Below, piece after piece: positions 9,281 to 18,500 of a stretch of 44,677 nucleotides of DNA (the first letter of the stretch is position 1; every line of letters begins with the position of its first letter). The translations under genes and the position numbers were made by a program. The stretch is from contig JAITRH010000199.1 of assembly GCA_031288495.1 (NCBI GenBank), positions 1 to 44,677 on the forward strand, in the 5' to 3' direction. The notes beneath the pieces are model-generated. The model searched no databases and was not told the origin of the DNA. It saw nothing but the letters and a program-made list of their open reading frames with translations. This DNA is from Treponema sp. (lineage in GTDB: Bacteria; Spirochaetota; Spirochaetia; Treponematales; Breznakiellaceae).

Positions 9281-10192
9281 CTAAAAACCGCCGGCATACC
9301 CCGCCTTCTTGAGCGCGTCCCGGGACGCGAGGCTGACTTTGGAGCTGCCTTCGAAAACGTCGTAACCCCAGCCGCGCTCAATGGGCGCGATGTTCACCGT
9401 TACAAGGCTCTCACAGCCGCTAAACGCCTGCCCGCCAATCTCCGTAACGCTCTCCGGTATAGTAACGGACGCAAGGCTCCTACAGCCTCTAAATGCCTGC
9501 CCGCCAATCTCCGTAACGCCCTCCGGTATGGTAACGGACGCAAGGCTCCTACAGTCAGCAAACGCCATCGCGCCAATTACCGTAACGCCCTCCGGTATGG
9601 TAACGGACGCAAGGCTCTCACAGCCAGCAAACGCCATCGCGCCAATTATCGTAACACCCTCCGGTATGGTAACGGACGCAAGGCTCCTACAGCCCTGAAA
9701 CGCCCCCCTGCCAATTACCGTAACGCCCTCCGGTATGGTAACGGACGCAAGGCTCTCACAGTCACTAAACACCCATTCGCCAATCGCCGTAACGCCCTCC
9801 GGTATGGTAACGGACGCAAGGCTCCCGCAACCACTAAACGCCAACTCGCCAATCGCCGTAACGCCCTCCGGTATGACGACGGATACAAGGCTCCCGCAGC
9901 CCCAAAACGCCCGCGCGCCAATCACCGTAACGCCCTCCGGTATGGTAACGGACGCAAGGCTCCTACAGTCTCTAAACGCCATCCCGCCAATCTCCCGGAC
10001 AGGGAAGCCCTGTATGTCCGCCGGAATGACCACCGCGGCGCTTTTCCCCACATACCTCGTGATAACCACGCCGTCTCCGGCGGCGTTAAGATCCACCTCG
10101 AAGTCGCTTTCCGGGTTTGGCTTGGTTTGCCCATACCCCGCCAGCGCCGCCAGCATACAAGCGGCGATCAAACACAGGCTCTTTTTCTTCAT
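9281..10192 (-). CDS. BspA-like leucine-rich repeat (LRR_5/TpLRR) protein, probably exported
   Basis: About eight near-identical 23-aa repeats (C[R/E/G]SLASVTIPEGVTxIGxxAF); N-terminal MKKKSLCLIAACMLAALAGYG looks like a signal peptide or lipoprotein leader. Start taken at the internal ATG ending at 10192; the ORF track extends to 10255. Confidence 0.85.
   Translation of the reverse strand: MKKKSLCLIAACMLAALAGYGQTKPNPESDFEVDLNAAGDGVVITRYVGKSAAVVIPADIQGFPVREIGGMAFRDCRSLASVTIPEGVTVIGARAFWGCGSLVSVVIPEGVTAIGELAFSGCGSLASVTIPEGVTAIGEWVFSDCESLASVTIPEGVTVIGRGAFQGCRSLASVTIPEGVTIIGAMAFAGCESLASVTIPEGVTVIGAMAFADCRSLASVTIPEGVTEIGGQAFRGCRSLASVTIPESVTEIGGQAFSGCESLVTVNIAPIERGWGYDVFEGSSKVSLASRDALKKAGYAGGF
9390..9990 (-). 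repeat. 69-bp tandem repeats encoding the LRR units
   Basis: Repeated 'gtaacgccctccggtatggtaacggacgcaaggctc' on the plus strand at ~69-bp spacing, high nucleotide identity. Confidence 0.9.
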
Positions 10193-10230
10193 CTTTTTAC
10201 TCCTTTTCATAAAAATCATACATATGAACA

Positions 10231-11235
10231 TTATAACACGCGCGGCGTCCCGCACAGGCTAACCCGCAAACAATGAGCGGTGAACGAAAGCGTCCGCGGA
10301 GTGCGGGCCAAGCCTGCGGGCTTTAGCCCGGCCCTGATTATTATAATCGCGGTATCCGCGGACGTCTCATGGAATGAGCGCGGAGGAAAGCTCCCCCCCC
10401 ACGGGCCTTTCTTCCCGTCGTTCTCTAGCTGAACGGCGAAATACGCGGTCTTCCCGCTGTCCCCGTAGTTAAACTCAAGCACGTCCTTTTTGCGCTTGGT
10501 AAAAAAAGACATGCGGAGTTCTTCCGGGTTCGCGGGCGGCGTTTCCCCGGGCGCGGCGACGCTGTACCACACGCGGTAGCCCTTGTTCGCGGGGTCTCCG
10601 GGGCTGCCGGTTACATAGATCAGCGTTATCCCCAGTTCATGCCGCCCCACAAGAAAGGTTTCCACCGTTACCTGGGTCGTGGGCGCCCCGCTTGGCGTGG
10701 AAATGACGTCGTGGGGCTTGAGCTCAAGGGCAATGTAGTCCGCGTCCGTGAGGGGCGGGGAGAGGAAATACCGCCGCTTGAAGTCCCGCATGAACGCGGC
10801 GGCGCTTTCTCTGTACGCCGTATGGTCTAGCGATTTTAGGGTGAAGTCTTGAGACAATGAGCTGTTGTCTAAAGACTGCGGGGTGTTGTCTAAAGACAAT
10901 GGGTTGCTGTCTTGAGACAATGAGTTGCTGTCTAAAGACGACGGGTTATTGTCTAAAGACTGCGGAGTGAAGTCTTGAGACAATGGGTTGTTGTCTTTAG
11001 ACAATGAGTTGTTCTCTAAAGACAATGGGTTATTGTCTTTAGACAATGCCGTATTGTGGCGCAAGCCCAGGGTATTGTGCCGTTCCAAAGAGAAAATGTA
11101 ATTAAAAAGCGGGAATTGAGGTCTTAAGCGCTTGACATGCCGTCTTTTATATAAAGTATAGCTGTAAGCGGGCAATTCCGCTTTGCGGAATTGCCTCGGA
11201 GTTTTTCTTCGCAAAACGCCACAGACAGACGGCAT
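10231..11235 (-). CDS. Hypothetical protein with N-terminal 7-aa repeats and a C-terminal domain of unknown function
   Basis: ORF with (SLDNNPL/SQDFTPQ)n repeats, then FMRDFKRRYFLSPPLTDADYIALELKPHD...YRVWYSVAAPGETPPANPEELRMSFFTKRKKDVLEFNYGDSGKTAYFAVQLENDGKKGPWGG. The true start is uncertain, since the first ~35 codons overlap an intergenic-type repeat and hairpin. Confidence 0.6.
   Translation of the reverse strand: MPSVCGVLRRKTPRQFRKAELPAYSYTLYKRRHVKRLRPQFPLFNYIFSLERHNTLGLRHNTALSKDNNPLSLENNSLSKDNNPLSQDFTPQSLDNNPSSLDSNSLSQDSNPLSLDNTPQSLDNSSLSQDFTLKSLDHTAYRESAAAFMRDFKRRYFLSPPLTDADYIALELKPHDVISTPSGAPTTQVTVETFLVGRHELGITLIYVTGSPGDPANKGYRVWYSVAAPGETPPANPEELRMSFFTKRKKDVLEFNYGDSGKTAYFAVQLENDGKKGPWGGSFPPRSFHETSADTAIIIIRAGLKPAGLARTPRTLSFTAHCLRVSLCGTPRVL
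10844..11053. repeat. 10 x 21-bp tandem repeat, each unit centred on a GTCT-NN-AGAC palindrome
   Basis: Units such as ttgtctaaagacaatgggttg, ttgtctttagacaatgagttg, aagtcttgagacaatgggttg in exact 21-bp register. Confidence 0.93.
11171..11195. repeat. Perfect hairpin GGCAATTCCGC-ttt-GCGGAATTGCC
   Basis: 11-bp inverted repeat with a 3-nt loop, read directly. Confidence 0.85.
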
Positions 11236-11573
11236 GACCTGAAAGAGGACTTCGTAAAACGCCGAAGCCGGAGCGTTGGTACGGGTAACGCGGCATTGCC
11301 CCGGAGTGTTGCTTCACAAAAGGCCACCCGAGGCGGGCGGGGTGGAATCCTTTGTGGCCGTCGGCGTCAAAAGCATTGGAATAATATAAGCCCTCCGAAT
11401 ACTGTATGCAAGCGGGATTGAAGTAATGCTATAGGAGAAATGAGTACGGGAGCTTCCCTTGTATCGTTTTAGCTCCGTCTTTATCCGGTAAGCCCATACG
11501 AAGGGCTACCCTGTAGCCTGCCGCCCTCCCCAAACCGGTGGAAGCTCGGGGTAAAACCGAGTATCATGGTTCC

Positions 11574-13214
11574 ATGAACGGAGTGTTGGAAAGTGAGGTA
11601 TCGCAAGCCTCCACTGAGGAGTGGGAACGGGCGGAATTGGAATTACTCTTTGATATAGCCCGAACCTTTGATAAGTATGTGGAACTGCGGAGCGCCTTAG
11701 GACCCCTCTTGAGCCTCCTTGAAATCCGGGCAGGCCTCACCTGGGGTATGGTAACCCTCTTGGATCGGTCCAGGGGGATATTAACAATAGAAGAAGCCTA
11801 TGGACTTTCCCCGGAAGAGAAGGAACGGGGCCGTTACCGGCTTGGAGAAGGCTTGGTGGGCCGGGTGTTTGAATCGGGACAGGCGATTATGGTGCAGGAT
11901 CTCGCTCAGGAAACCCGTTTTCTTAACCGGGCCAAGAACCGGACCAGGGCGGATATGGAGGGGCTCAGCTATTACTGTGTCCCCATCAAGTCCTATGGAG
12001 GGGTTATCGGCACCCTCAGCGCGGAACGCCGCATTCAGCATGATTCCTGCCATGAACGTTTAGAGATGCAGATGCGGAAGGATCGGGCCTTACTGGAGAA
12101 AGTCTCCGCTATCATCGCAGATTCAGCGAAGCTCCGGGAGCGGATTTTGGAAGAGCAGTTCCGGTGCCGGGAAGTTCAGGGGGATTCTCCGGGAGCGTCC
12201 TATTGCTCCGGCGATAGGTTCAGTCCTCAAGGCCGGGGTGGCCGGATCGTGAAAGGGAGCGCCATCATGGGGACGAGTAAGGCCATGCGGGGGGTTTACG
12301 AGATGCTCACCCAGGTGGCTCCCAGCGACGCCACGGTACTTATCACCGGGGAGAGCGGTACCGGTAAGGAACTGGTGGCGGTGGAGTTACACCGGCTTTC
12401 AAAGCGGGCCGGAGCGGCGCTGGTGAAGATAAACTGTGCGGCCCTGCCGGAATCAATTATTGAAAGTGAACTCTTTGGGCATGAAAAAGGGGCCTTTACC
12501 GGAGCCACCAGTCAACGCAAGGGCCGGTTTGAGCTGGCCCATCAGGGGACGATTTTTCTGGATGAAATCGGGGAGCTGCCGCCTCAGATCCAGGTAAAAC
12601 TCCTGCGGGTCCTGCAAGAACGGGAACTGGAACGGGTCGGCGGCACTGCTACCATCAAGGTCAATGTCCGGCTCATTGCGGCAACCAATAGGAATTTGGA
12701 GAAAGCGGTTACCGAGGGCCGGTTTCGGGAAGATCTGTACTACCGGCTCAATGTATTCCCCTTGCAGGTCCCCCCCTTACGGGAACGGAAGAGCGACATC
12801 GTCCTTTTAGCGGATCATTTTGCGGAAAAATACGCGGAAAAGAACGGTAAGCTCATCAAGCGGATATCCACTCCGGCGCTGGATTTACTCACCAGTTATT
12901 CCTGGCCCGGTAATGTCCGGGAATTGGAGAACTGTATCGAACGGGCGGTGATCCTTTCTAACGACAGGGTGATCCATGCCTATAACCTGCCTCCGAGTCT
13001 CCAATCCGCGGTTTCCACCAAAACCGAACCTATTACGACCCTGGAAGCGGCTCTTTCCCGGCTTGAAAAGGAACTCATCATCGAGGCGCTGAAGATCAGC
13101 GAAGGTAATATGGCGGCGGCAGCCCGCCGTCTGGGTATCACGGAACGGCAGATGGGGCTGCGGGTCCGCCATTACGGCATTAACTGGCGGCTCTACAGAT
13201 CCATAAAAATGTAA
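11574..13214 (+). CDS. nifA: NifA-type sigma54-dependent transcriptional activator (GAF - AAA+ - Fis HTH)
   Basis: GAF-like N-terminus; [11 protein letters not shown] Walker [41 protein letters not shown]-terminal [27 protein letters not shown]. Close to the nif operon. Start chosen at ATG 11574; the ORF track begins at 11538. Confidence 0.88.
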   Translation: MNGVLESEVSQASTEEWERAELELLFDIARTFDKYVELRSALGPLLSLLEIRAGLTWGMVTLLDRSRGILTIEEAYGLSPEEKERGRYRLGEGLVGRVFESGQAIMVQDLAQETRFLNRAKNRTRADMEGLSYYCVPIKSYGGVIGTLSAERRIQHDSCHERLEMQMRKDRALLEKVSAIIADSAKLRERILEEQFRCREVQGDSPGASYCSGDRFSPQGRGGRIVKGSAIMGTSKAMRGVYEMLTQVAPSDATVLITGESGTGKELVAVELHRLSKRAGAALVKINCAALPESIIESELFGHEKGAFTGATSQRKGRFELAHQGTIFLDEIGELPPQIQVKLLRVLQERELERVGGTATIKVNVRLIAATNRNLEKAVTEGRFREDLYYRLNVFPLQVPPLRERKSDIVLLADHFAEKYAEKNGKLIKRISTPALDLLTSYSWPGNVRELENCIERAVILSNDRVIHAYNLPPSLQSAVSTKTEPITTLEAALSRLEKELIIEALKISEGNMAAAARRLGITERQMGLRVRHYGINWRLYRSIKM

Positions 13215-13404
13215 CATCCTCATCGCCCCTGCCAAAAGTCCCCGGCTTCATAGTGAAGATGAGAGCCACGCCGCTTGCAGCCCTGAAGAGGAGACGCTCT
13301 CATTTTCCCTTAACCCTTAAGCCCATGAGAAAGGGTATACCCCCTACAAACAGGGCACAGGTCCCTGCGGCACAAACCTTTCACGGCGGTTCATGGAACG
13401 CACC

Positions 13405-16400
13405 TTACCGGTACTCCTCCCAGGGCTTTAGCTCCAGCCCTTTCTCCCGCTGGTACTCAAGGGCATCAATAAACTCCTTGGCCACCTTGATGTTGGTGAA
13501 CAGGGGAATGTCAAAGTCCACGGCCATTCGGCGGATGAGGTAATTGTTCTTAAGCTCCGTCTCCCGGTTGTTCTTGGGTACATTGATGATCATGTCAATC
13601 TTCCGGCTCTTGATAAAGTCCGCAATGTTCGGCTCCTTGGACTCGAGGGGCCAGTGGAGGGGGGTAACCGCCATGCCATGGGAACCGAGGAATTGCGCCG
13701 TGCCCCGGGAGGCGTACAGTGCATACCCCATGGCAATGAGCTTCCGGGCGGAATCCACAAAGTCCGCCTTATCCCCAATAGGCCCGGTGGAAAGGAGGAT
13801 CCCCTTCTTGGGAATCCGGTACCCCACCGAGAGCAGGGCTTTGAGAAAGGCGTCGTGGAGTTCCGTCCCTATACAACCCACTTCCCCGGTAGAGGCCATC
13901 TCAACTCCCGAGACCGGATCAACCCCGTGGAGCCGGGAAAAGCTGAACTGCGCCGCCTTGACCCCAACCCATTCCAAGTCCAGAGCCGAAGCAGGGGCCG
14001 TTTGTACGGGTTCGTCCAGCATAGCCTTAACCGCCATCTCGATCATGTTCACTCGGCTTACCTTTGAGCAGAAGGGGAAACTCCGGCTGGCCCGGAGATT
14101 GCACTCGATCACTTGGACCCGGTTCCGCTGGGCCAGAAACTGGATGTTGAACGGCCCGGTTATGTCCAGAGCTTTGGCAATATGGGAACTGATCTTGTGG
14201 ATCTTCCGAATGGTCTCAATGTAAAGCCGCTGCGCCGGGAGCACCACCGTAGCGTCCCCCGAATGGACCCCGGCGTTTTCAATGTGTTCGGTGATGGCGT
14301 GGAAGAGAATTTCCCCCCGTTTTGCTACTGCATCAATTTCGATTTCTTTGGAATTATCCACGAACTTGGAGATCACCACCGGATGCTCGGCAGAGACATC
14401 CGTGGCCAGGTTCAAGAAGGTTTCAAGGCTCCCGTCATCCCAGGCCACGTTCATGGCAGCCCCGGAGAGCACGTAACTGGGCCGAATGAGTACGGGGTAT
14501 CCTACGGTTCGGGCAAAGGCCTTCGCAGAAGGCAAGTCGGTAAGCTCTTTCCATGGGGGTTGTTCGATCTTGAGATCATCCAAGAGCGCGGAGAATTTGT
14601 ACCGATCCTCTGCCATGTCAATGGATTGAGGGGTGGTTCCATAGATGAGGACTCCTGCATGGTAAAGTTTCGTAGCTAAGTTATTGGGAATCTGTCCCCC
14701 CATCGAGAGGATGATGCCCTCGGGACGTTCCCGTTCATATATATCCAGAATCCGTTCCAGGGTAAGCTCCTCAAAATAGAGCCGGTCGCATACATCGTAA
14801 TCGGTGGAGACGGTTTCAGGGTTGCAGTTCACCATGATGGTGTAACGGCCCAGCTTCCGGGCGGTTTCCACGGCGTTGACACAACACCAGTCGAATTCCA
14901 CGCTACTCCCGATCCGGTACGCCCCGGAACCCAGGACCATCACCCCCCGGCCGGCAGGGGCCGCATCATCCCGGGAACCGCTTCCCAGCCCTGCATTCCC
15001 ATAGGTCATATAGAGGTAATTGGTTTTGGCAGGATATTCCGCAGCCAGGGTATCGATTTGTTTGATCTGGGGCCGCAGGCGGTAATCTTCCCGGAGCGCC
15101 CGGATCTGCGCCTCTGAAAAGCCCGCCAGGGCGCCGATTCGGGCATCGGAAAAGCCCATGCGTTTTGCCTTAGCCAGCATCTCCACGGGAATAGTATGCC
15201 TAGAGGGTATGGATGAGCTCTGCAGCTCGGGCTCGGGAACTGCTTCCCCAGGGTGTTTCAGGGCTCTCAGGGCCTTTTCGGTTTCGAGGACCCGGGCGAT
15301 TTTGGCGAGGAACCACCGGTCGATCTTGGTAAGCCGGTGGATCCGGTCTATGGACCAGCCTTCCGCAAGGGCCCGGTAGATGACAAAGATCCGCCGGTCC
15401 GTTGGCTTAGTCAGGGCGTCCTGGATTTTCCCGGATTCAATCCCGCAGAGGCTGTCCTCACCGGCAAGCCCCGGCGCGCCGATGCCGGTCATACGCAGGG
15501 CCTTCTGGAGGGCCTCTTCAAAGCTCCGGCCTATGGACATGACCTCCCCCACGGACTTCATCTCCGAACCGATACGGGTTTCCACATGCTTGAACTTGGT
15601 AAGGTCCCAGCGGGGCACTTTCACCACACAGTAATCCAAGGCAGGCTCGAAACAAGAGCCCGTTACCCGGGTGATACGATTCTCAATCTCCGCAAGGGAG
15701 AAACCCAGGGCGAGTTTGGCCGCCACAAAGGCCAAGGGGTAGCCGGTGGCCTTGGAAGCCAGGGCGGAACTCCGGGAAAGCCGGGCGTTTACTTCGATAA
15801 TGCGGTAATCCTCTGAGGCGGGATCCAGGGCGTATTGGATATTACACTCCCCTACGATCCCCAGGTGGCGGATCACCTTAAGGGCAATACCCCTGAGTTT
15901 GTGGTATTCCGAGTCCGTAAGGGTTTGAGAAGGGGCCACCACAATACTTTCCCCGGTATGGATGCCCAAGGGATCGAAGTTCTCCATATTACAGACCGTG
16001 ATGCAGTTGTTATATACATCCCGGACCACCTCGTATTCGATCTCCTTCCAGCCTCCGAGCCATTCTTCCACCAGGATTTGAGGGGCCTGGGAAAAAGCCC
16101 GGTCGCAGCGCCCCAGGAGAGCTTCTTCATTGCGGCAGATCCCTGAACCTGCTCCGCCCAGGGCAAAGGCCGCCCGGACCATCAGGGGATAGCCGATTTC
16201 CCGGGCCGCGGCTGCGGCCTCTTGAGTACTGGTAACCGCGATGCTTCGAGGGCTTTTAACGTGGATTTCGTTCAAACGGTTTACAAAGCGTTCCCGGTCT
16301 TCGGTGTCTTCAATGGCTGCAATCGGGGTACCCAGGACTTTGACCCCGTAGCGCTCCAGCAGCCCTTCCCGGGCCAGAGCAACTCCGCAGTTAAGGGCGG

Positions 16401-16677
16401 TTTGACCGCCAAAGGCTAAAAGGAGGCTGTCCACCTGCTCCTTCTCGATTACCGGTCCCACATATTCGGGACTCAGCGGGAGAAAATAGGTGGCATCTGC
16501 CATACCCTCGCTGGTTTGGATGGTGGCGATGTTGGGATTGATGAGGACCGTTTTGATGCCCTCTTCCCGTAGGGCCTTGAGGGCTTGGGAACCGGAATAG
16601 TCGAACTCCCCGGCCTGTCCGATTTTAAGACCCCCGGAACCGAGGACCAGGACCTTTTTTACCGTATCTTGTATCAT
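13405..16677 (-). CDS. carB: Carbamoyl-phosphate synthase large subunit
   Basis: MIQDTVKKVLVLGSGGLKIGQAGEFDYSGSQALKALREEGIKTVLINPNIATIQT; duplicated ATP-grasp halves; MGS-like C-terminus. Start taken at the internal ATG ending at 16677. Confidence 0.96.
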   Translation of the reverse strand: MIQDTVKKVLVLGSGGLKIGQAGEFDYSGSQALKALREEGIKTVLINPNIATIQTSEGMADATYFLPLSPEYVGPVIEKEQVDSLLLAFGGQTALNCGVALAREGLLERYGVKVLGTPIAAIEDTEDRERFVNRLNEIHVKSPRSIAVTSTQEAAAAAREIGYPLMVRAAFALGGAGSGICRNEEALLGRCDRAFSQAPQILVEEWLGGWKEIEYEVVRDVYNNCITVCNMENFDPLGIHTGESIVVAPSQTLTDSEYHKLRGIALKVIRHLGIVGECNIQYALDPASEDYRIIEVNARLSRSSALASKATGYPLAFVAAKLALGFSLAEIENRITRVTGSCFEPALDYCVVKVPRWDLTKFKHVETRIGSEMKSVGEVMSIGRSFEEALQKALRMTGIGAPGLAGEDSLCGIESGKIQDALTKPTDRRIFVIYRALAEGWSIDRIHRLTKIDRWFLAKIARVLETEKALRALKHPGEAVPEPELQSSSIPSRHTIPVEMLAKAKRMGFSDARIGALAGFSEAQIRALREDYRLRPQIKQIDTLAAEYPAKTNYLYMTYGNAGLGSGSRDDAAPAGRGVMVLGSGAYRIGSSVEFDWCCVNAVETARKLGRYTIMVNCNPETVSTDYDVCDRLYFEELTLERILDIYERERPEGIILSMGGQIPNNLATKLYHAGVLIYGTTPQSIDMAEDRYKFSALLDDLKIEQPPWKELTDLPSAKAFARTVGYPVLIRPSYVLSGAAMNVAWDDGSLETFLNLATDVSAEHPVVISKFVDNSKEIEIDAVAKRGEILFHAITEHIENAGVHSGDATVVLPAQRLYIETIRKIHKISSHIAKALDITGPFNIQFLAQRNRVQVIECNLRASRSFPFCSKVSRVNMIEMAVKAMLDEPVQTAPASALDLEWVGVKAAQFSFSRLHGVDPVSGVEMASTGEVGCIGTELHDAFLKALLSVGYRIPKKGILLSTGPIGDKADFVDSARKLIAMGYALYASRGTAQFLGSHGMAVTPLHWPLESKEPNIADFIKSRKIDMIINVPKNNRETELKNNYLIRRMAVDFDIPLFTNIKVAKEFIDALEYQREKGLELKPWEEYR

Positions 16678-16847
16678 GGTATCCTTTTTTGGTGTATGGT
16701 ACTGGTTCTTAGGGGTTTTGAAAACCCGTAAGCGATTATGGTCAGGATAAACGCATAGCACCCTTCCGGATGCCCTCTCGGTACCTCATAGGGGCTACAA
16801 TTTGATCTACAAAATTACCGGGGTCAGAAGGGAATTATTTCTGTTTG

Positions 16848-17036
16848 GAAGGAGCTTAATCCGGTTTGGAGGGAGCTTAATCCGGCTCGGAGGGGAAGTA
16901 TTGAGGCTTTGAGCAGAACCGGTTCTACCCGGAAAGGAACCATCGGGACTCCGAGCAGAACCGGTTCTACCCGGAAAGGAACCATCGGGACTCCGAACAG
17001 AACCGGTTCTATCCGGAAAGGAACCATCGGGACTCC
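16848..17036. repeat. 21-bp-period tandem array including three 42-bp units
   Basis: GAGCAGAACCGGTTCTACCCGGAAAGGAACCATCGGGACTCC at 16911, 16953 and 16995 (42 bp each); weaker 21-bp units (agcttaatccggtttggaggg) precede it in the same register. Confidence 0.88.
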
Positions 17037-17117
17037 GAACCCGGGCCCGGCAGGTGCAAAAAGCGGATGGCCCCGAGGGGTAAAACCGGTATAGCCGTGC
17101 AGGGGATGGAGCCCCTC

Positions 17118-18260
17118 CTATCCTGCGCCGCGAACCGAATCGATAAACCGGTCGATCAAAAACTCCGTGTCCCGTGGACCGGGACAGCCTTCGGGGTGGA
17201 ACTGCACCGCGGAAAAAGGCCCGTGCGTAGACCGGATACCCTCAATGGTACCGTCGTTGGCATTGACAAACCAGGGTTCCCAGGTTTTGGGAAGGGTATC
17301 CCCCCGCACGGCATACCCGTGGTTTTGGCTGGTGATGTAGCAGCGTTTGGTCCCTACTTCGATGCAGGGCTGATTCTGCCCCCGGTGGCCGTAAGGCAAC
17401 TTGTAGGTGTCTGCTCCTGCGGCCAGGGCCATGATCTGATTCCCCAGGCAGATCCCAAAGATGGGCTTGCCTCGGTCAAAAGCATGGCGGATCGCGGCAA
17501 TCGTTTTACTACAGGCCTTAGGGTCTCCAGGGCCGTTAGAAAGAAACAGGCCGTCATAAGCAATATCCTTAAGATCCTGATCCCAGGGAAGACAAAGCAC
17601 CTCCACCTTCCGGGCAAGCAGGCAGCGCAGGATATTTGCCTTGGCCCCACAGTCGATGAGGGCTATCCGGGGAATCTTTGCTGCCTCGCTGCCTGGGGGC
17701 CTTAAGGTCTTAGGTTCTTTGGGGGACACATCCGCCACCGGGTGGGAGAGGATCCCTGAATCTATAGTAACCTCCCGACTCCCCTCAAGGAGGATCTTCC
17801 CCTGCATGACCCCCTGTTCCCGTAAACGGCAGGCGAGGGAACGGGTATCTATACCGTAGATTCCAGGAACCTGGTGTTTCTCAAGCCATGCAGAAAGAGC
17901 AATCCCCGATGCAAAGTGGCTGGGTTCCTCGCAAACCTCGGCAACCACAAACCCTGCCACCTGAATCCGGTGGGATTCAAAGTGAAGGGGAATACCCTGT
18001 TCGTCCATATAAGGCTCCCCGGTTTTGGGTTTGACCGGAACCCCGTAATTTCCCATCAAAGGATAAGTGGAGACCAGAATCTGCCCCCGGAAACTGGGGT
18101 CTGTCAATGCCTGAGGGTAACCGGTCATACCGGTGGTAAAGACCACCTCCCCTGCCTGGGATCGTTTGCCTCCAAAGGACCAGCCTGTATATTCACCGCC
18201 GTCTTCTAAAACAAGAGTCGCTTGGCGAACCAGCGGGGATGGGGGAATGGTTTTTTTCAT
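17118..18260 (-). CDS. carA: Carbamoyl-phosphate synthase small subunit (glutamine amidotransferase)
   Basis: ATLVLEDGGEYTGWSFGGKRSQAGEVVFTTGMTGYPQALTDPSFRGQILVSTYPLMGNYG; IFGICLGNQIMALAAGADTYKLPYGHRGQNQP. Confidence 0.96.
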   Translation of the reverse strand: MKKTIPPSPLVRQATLVLEDGGEYTGWSFGGKRSQAGEVVFTTGMTGYPQALTDPSFRGQILVSTYPLMGNYGVPVKPKTGEPYMDEQGIPLHFESHRIQVAGFVVAEVCEEPSHFASGIALSAWLEKHQVPGIYGIDTRSLACRLREQGVMQGKILLEGSREVTIDSGILSHPVADVSPKEPKTLRPPGSEAAKIPRIALIDCGAKANILRCLLARKVEVLCLPWDQDLKDIAYDGLFLSNGPGDPKACSKTIAAIRHAFDRGKPIFGICLGNQIMALAAGADTYKLPYGHRGQNQPCIEVGTKRCYITSQNHGYAVRGDTLPKTWEPWFVNANDGTIEGIRSTHGPFSAVQFHPEGCPGPRDTEFLIDRFIDSVRGAG

Positions 18261-18437
18261 GATTTTGCTTCCTGAAAGATAGACATAGCGGATACCCTAT
18301 AGTAGACTCAAATCCATATTATGACAAGTATAGATCCTGCGGCCTCCCTTTAGTACATCAAGAAAGGCTCCTCTGTTTGATGGGGAGTGTTGCGGTTCCT
18401 GCTCCACGGGTCTTGACCTTGTATGGTTACAGAGGCC

Positions 18438-18464
18438 GCTTCAAAATCCGCTTCGTTTTGAAGC
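18438..18464 (+). promoter_or_regulatory. Hairpin in the leader of the hemerythrin gene
   Basis: GCTTCAAAA-tccgcttcg-TTTTGAAGC, 9-bp stem and 9-nt loop, 36 bp upstream of the ATG; similar in form to the hairpin at 35524-35546. Confidence 0.4.
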
Positions 18465-18500
18465 AGCCCCGCATAGAATAAAATTATCAGGAGGTGTTTT

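Noticed and set aside
10844-11053. CRISPR array
   Set aside because: Repeats are contiguous 21-mers without unique spacers, and no cas genes are seen. The same reasoning excludes the 16.9, 29.2, 36.0, 43.6 and 43.8 kb arrays.
13259-13303. Terminator ATGAGAGC...GCTCTCAT between nifA and carB
   Set aside because: 8-bp stem but a ~29-nt loop and short T run; too weak to call.
16824-17027. 67-aa minus-strand ORF of 14-aa repeats (MVPFRVEPVLLGVP) in the carA-carB spacer
   Set aside because: Simple translation of the 42-bp tandem repeat; the other strand also gives a repeat ORF (SRTGSTRKGTIGTP), with no RBS or domain support.
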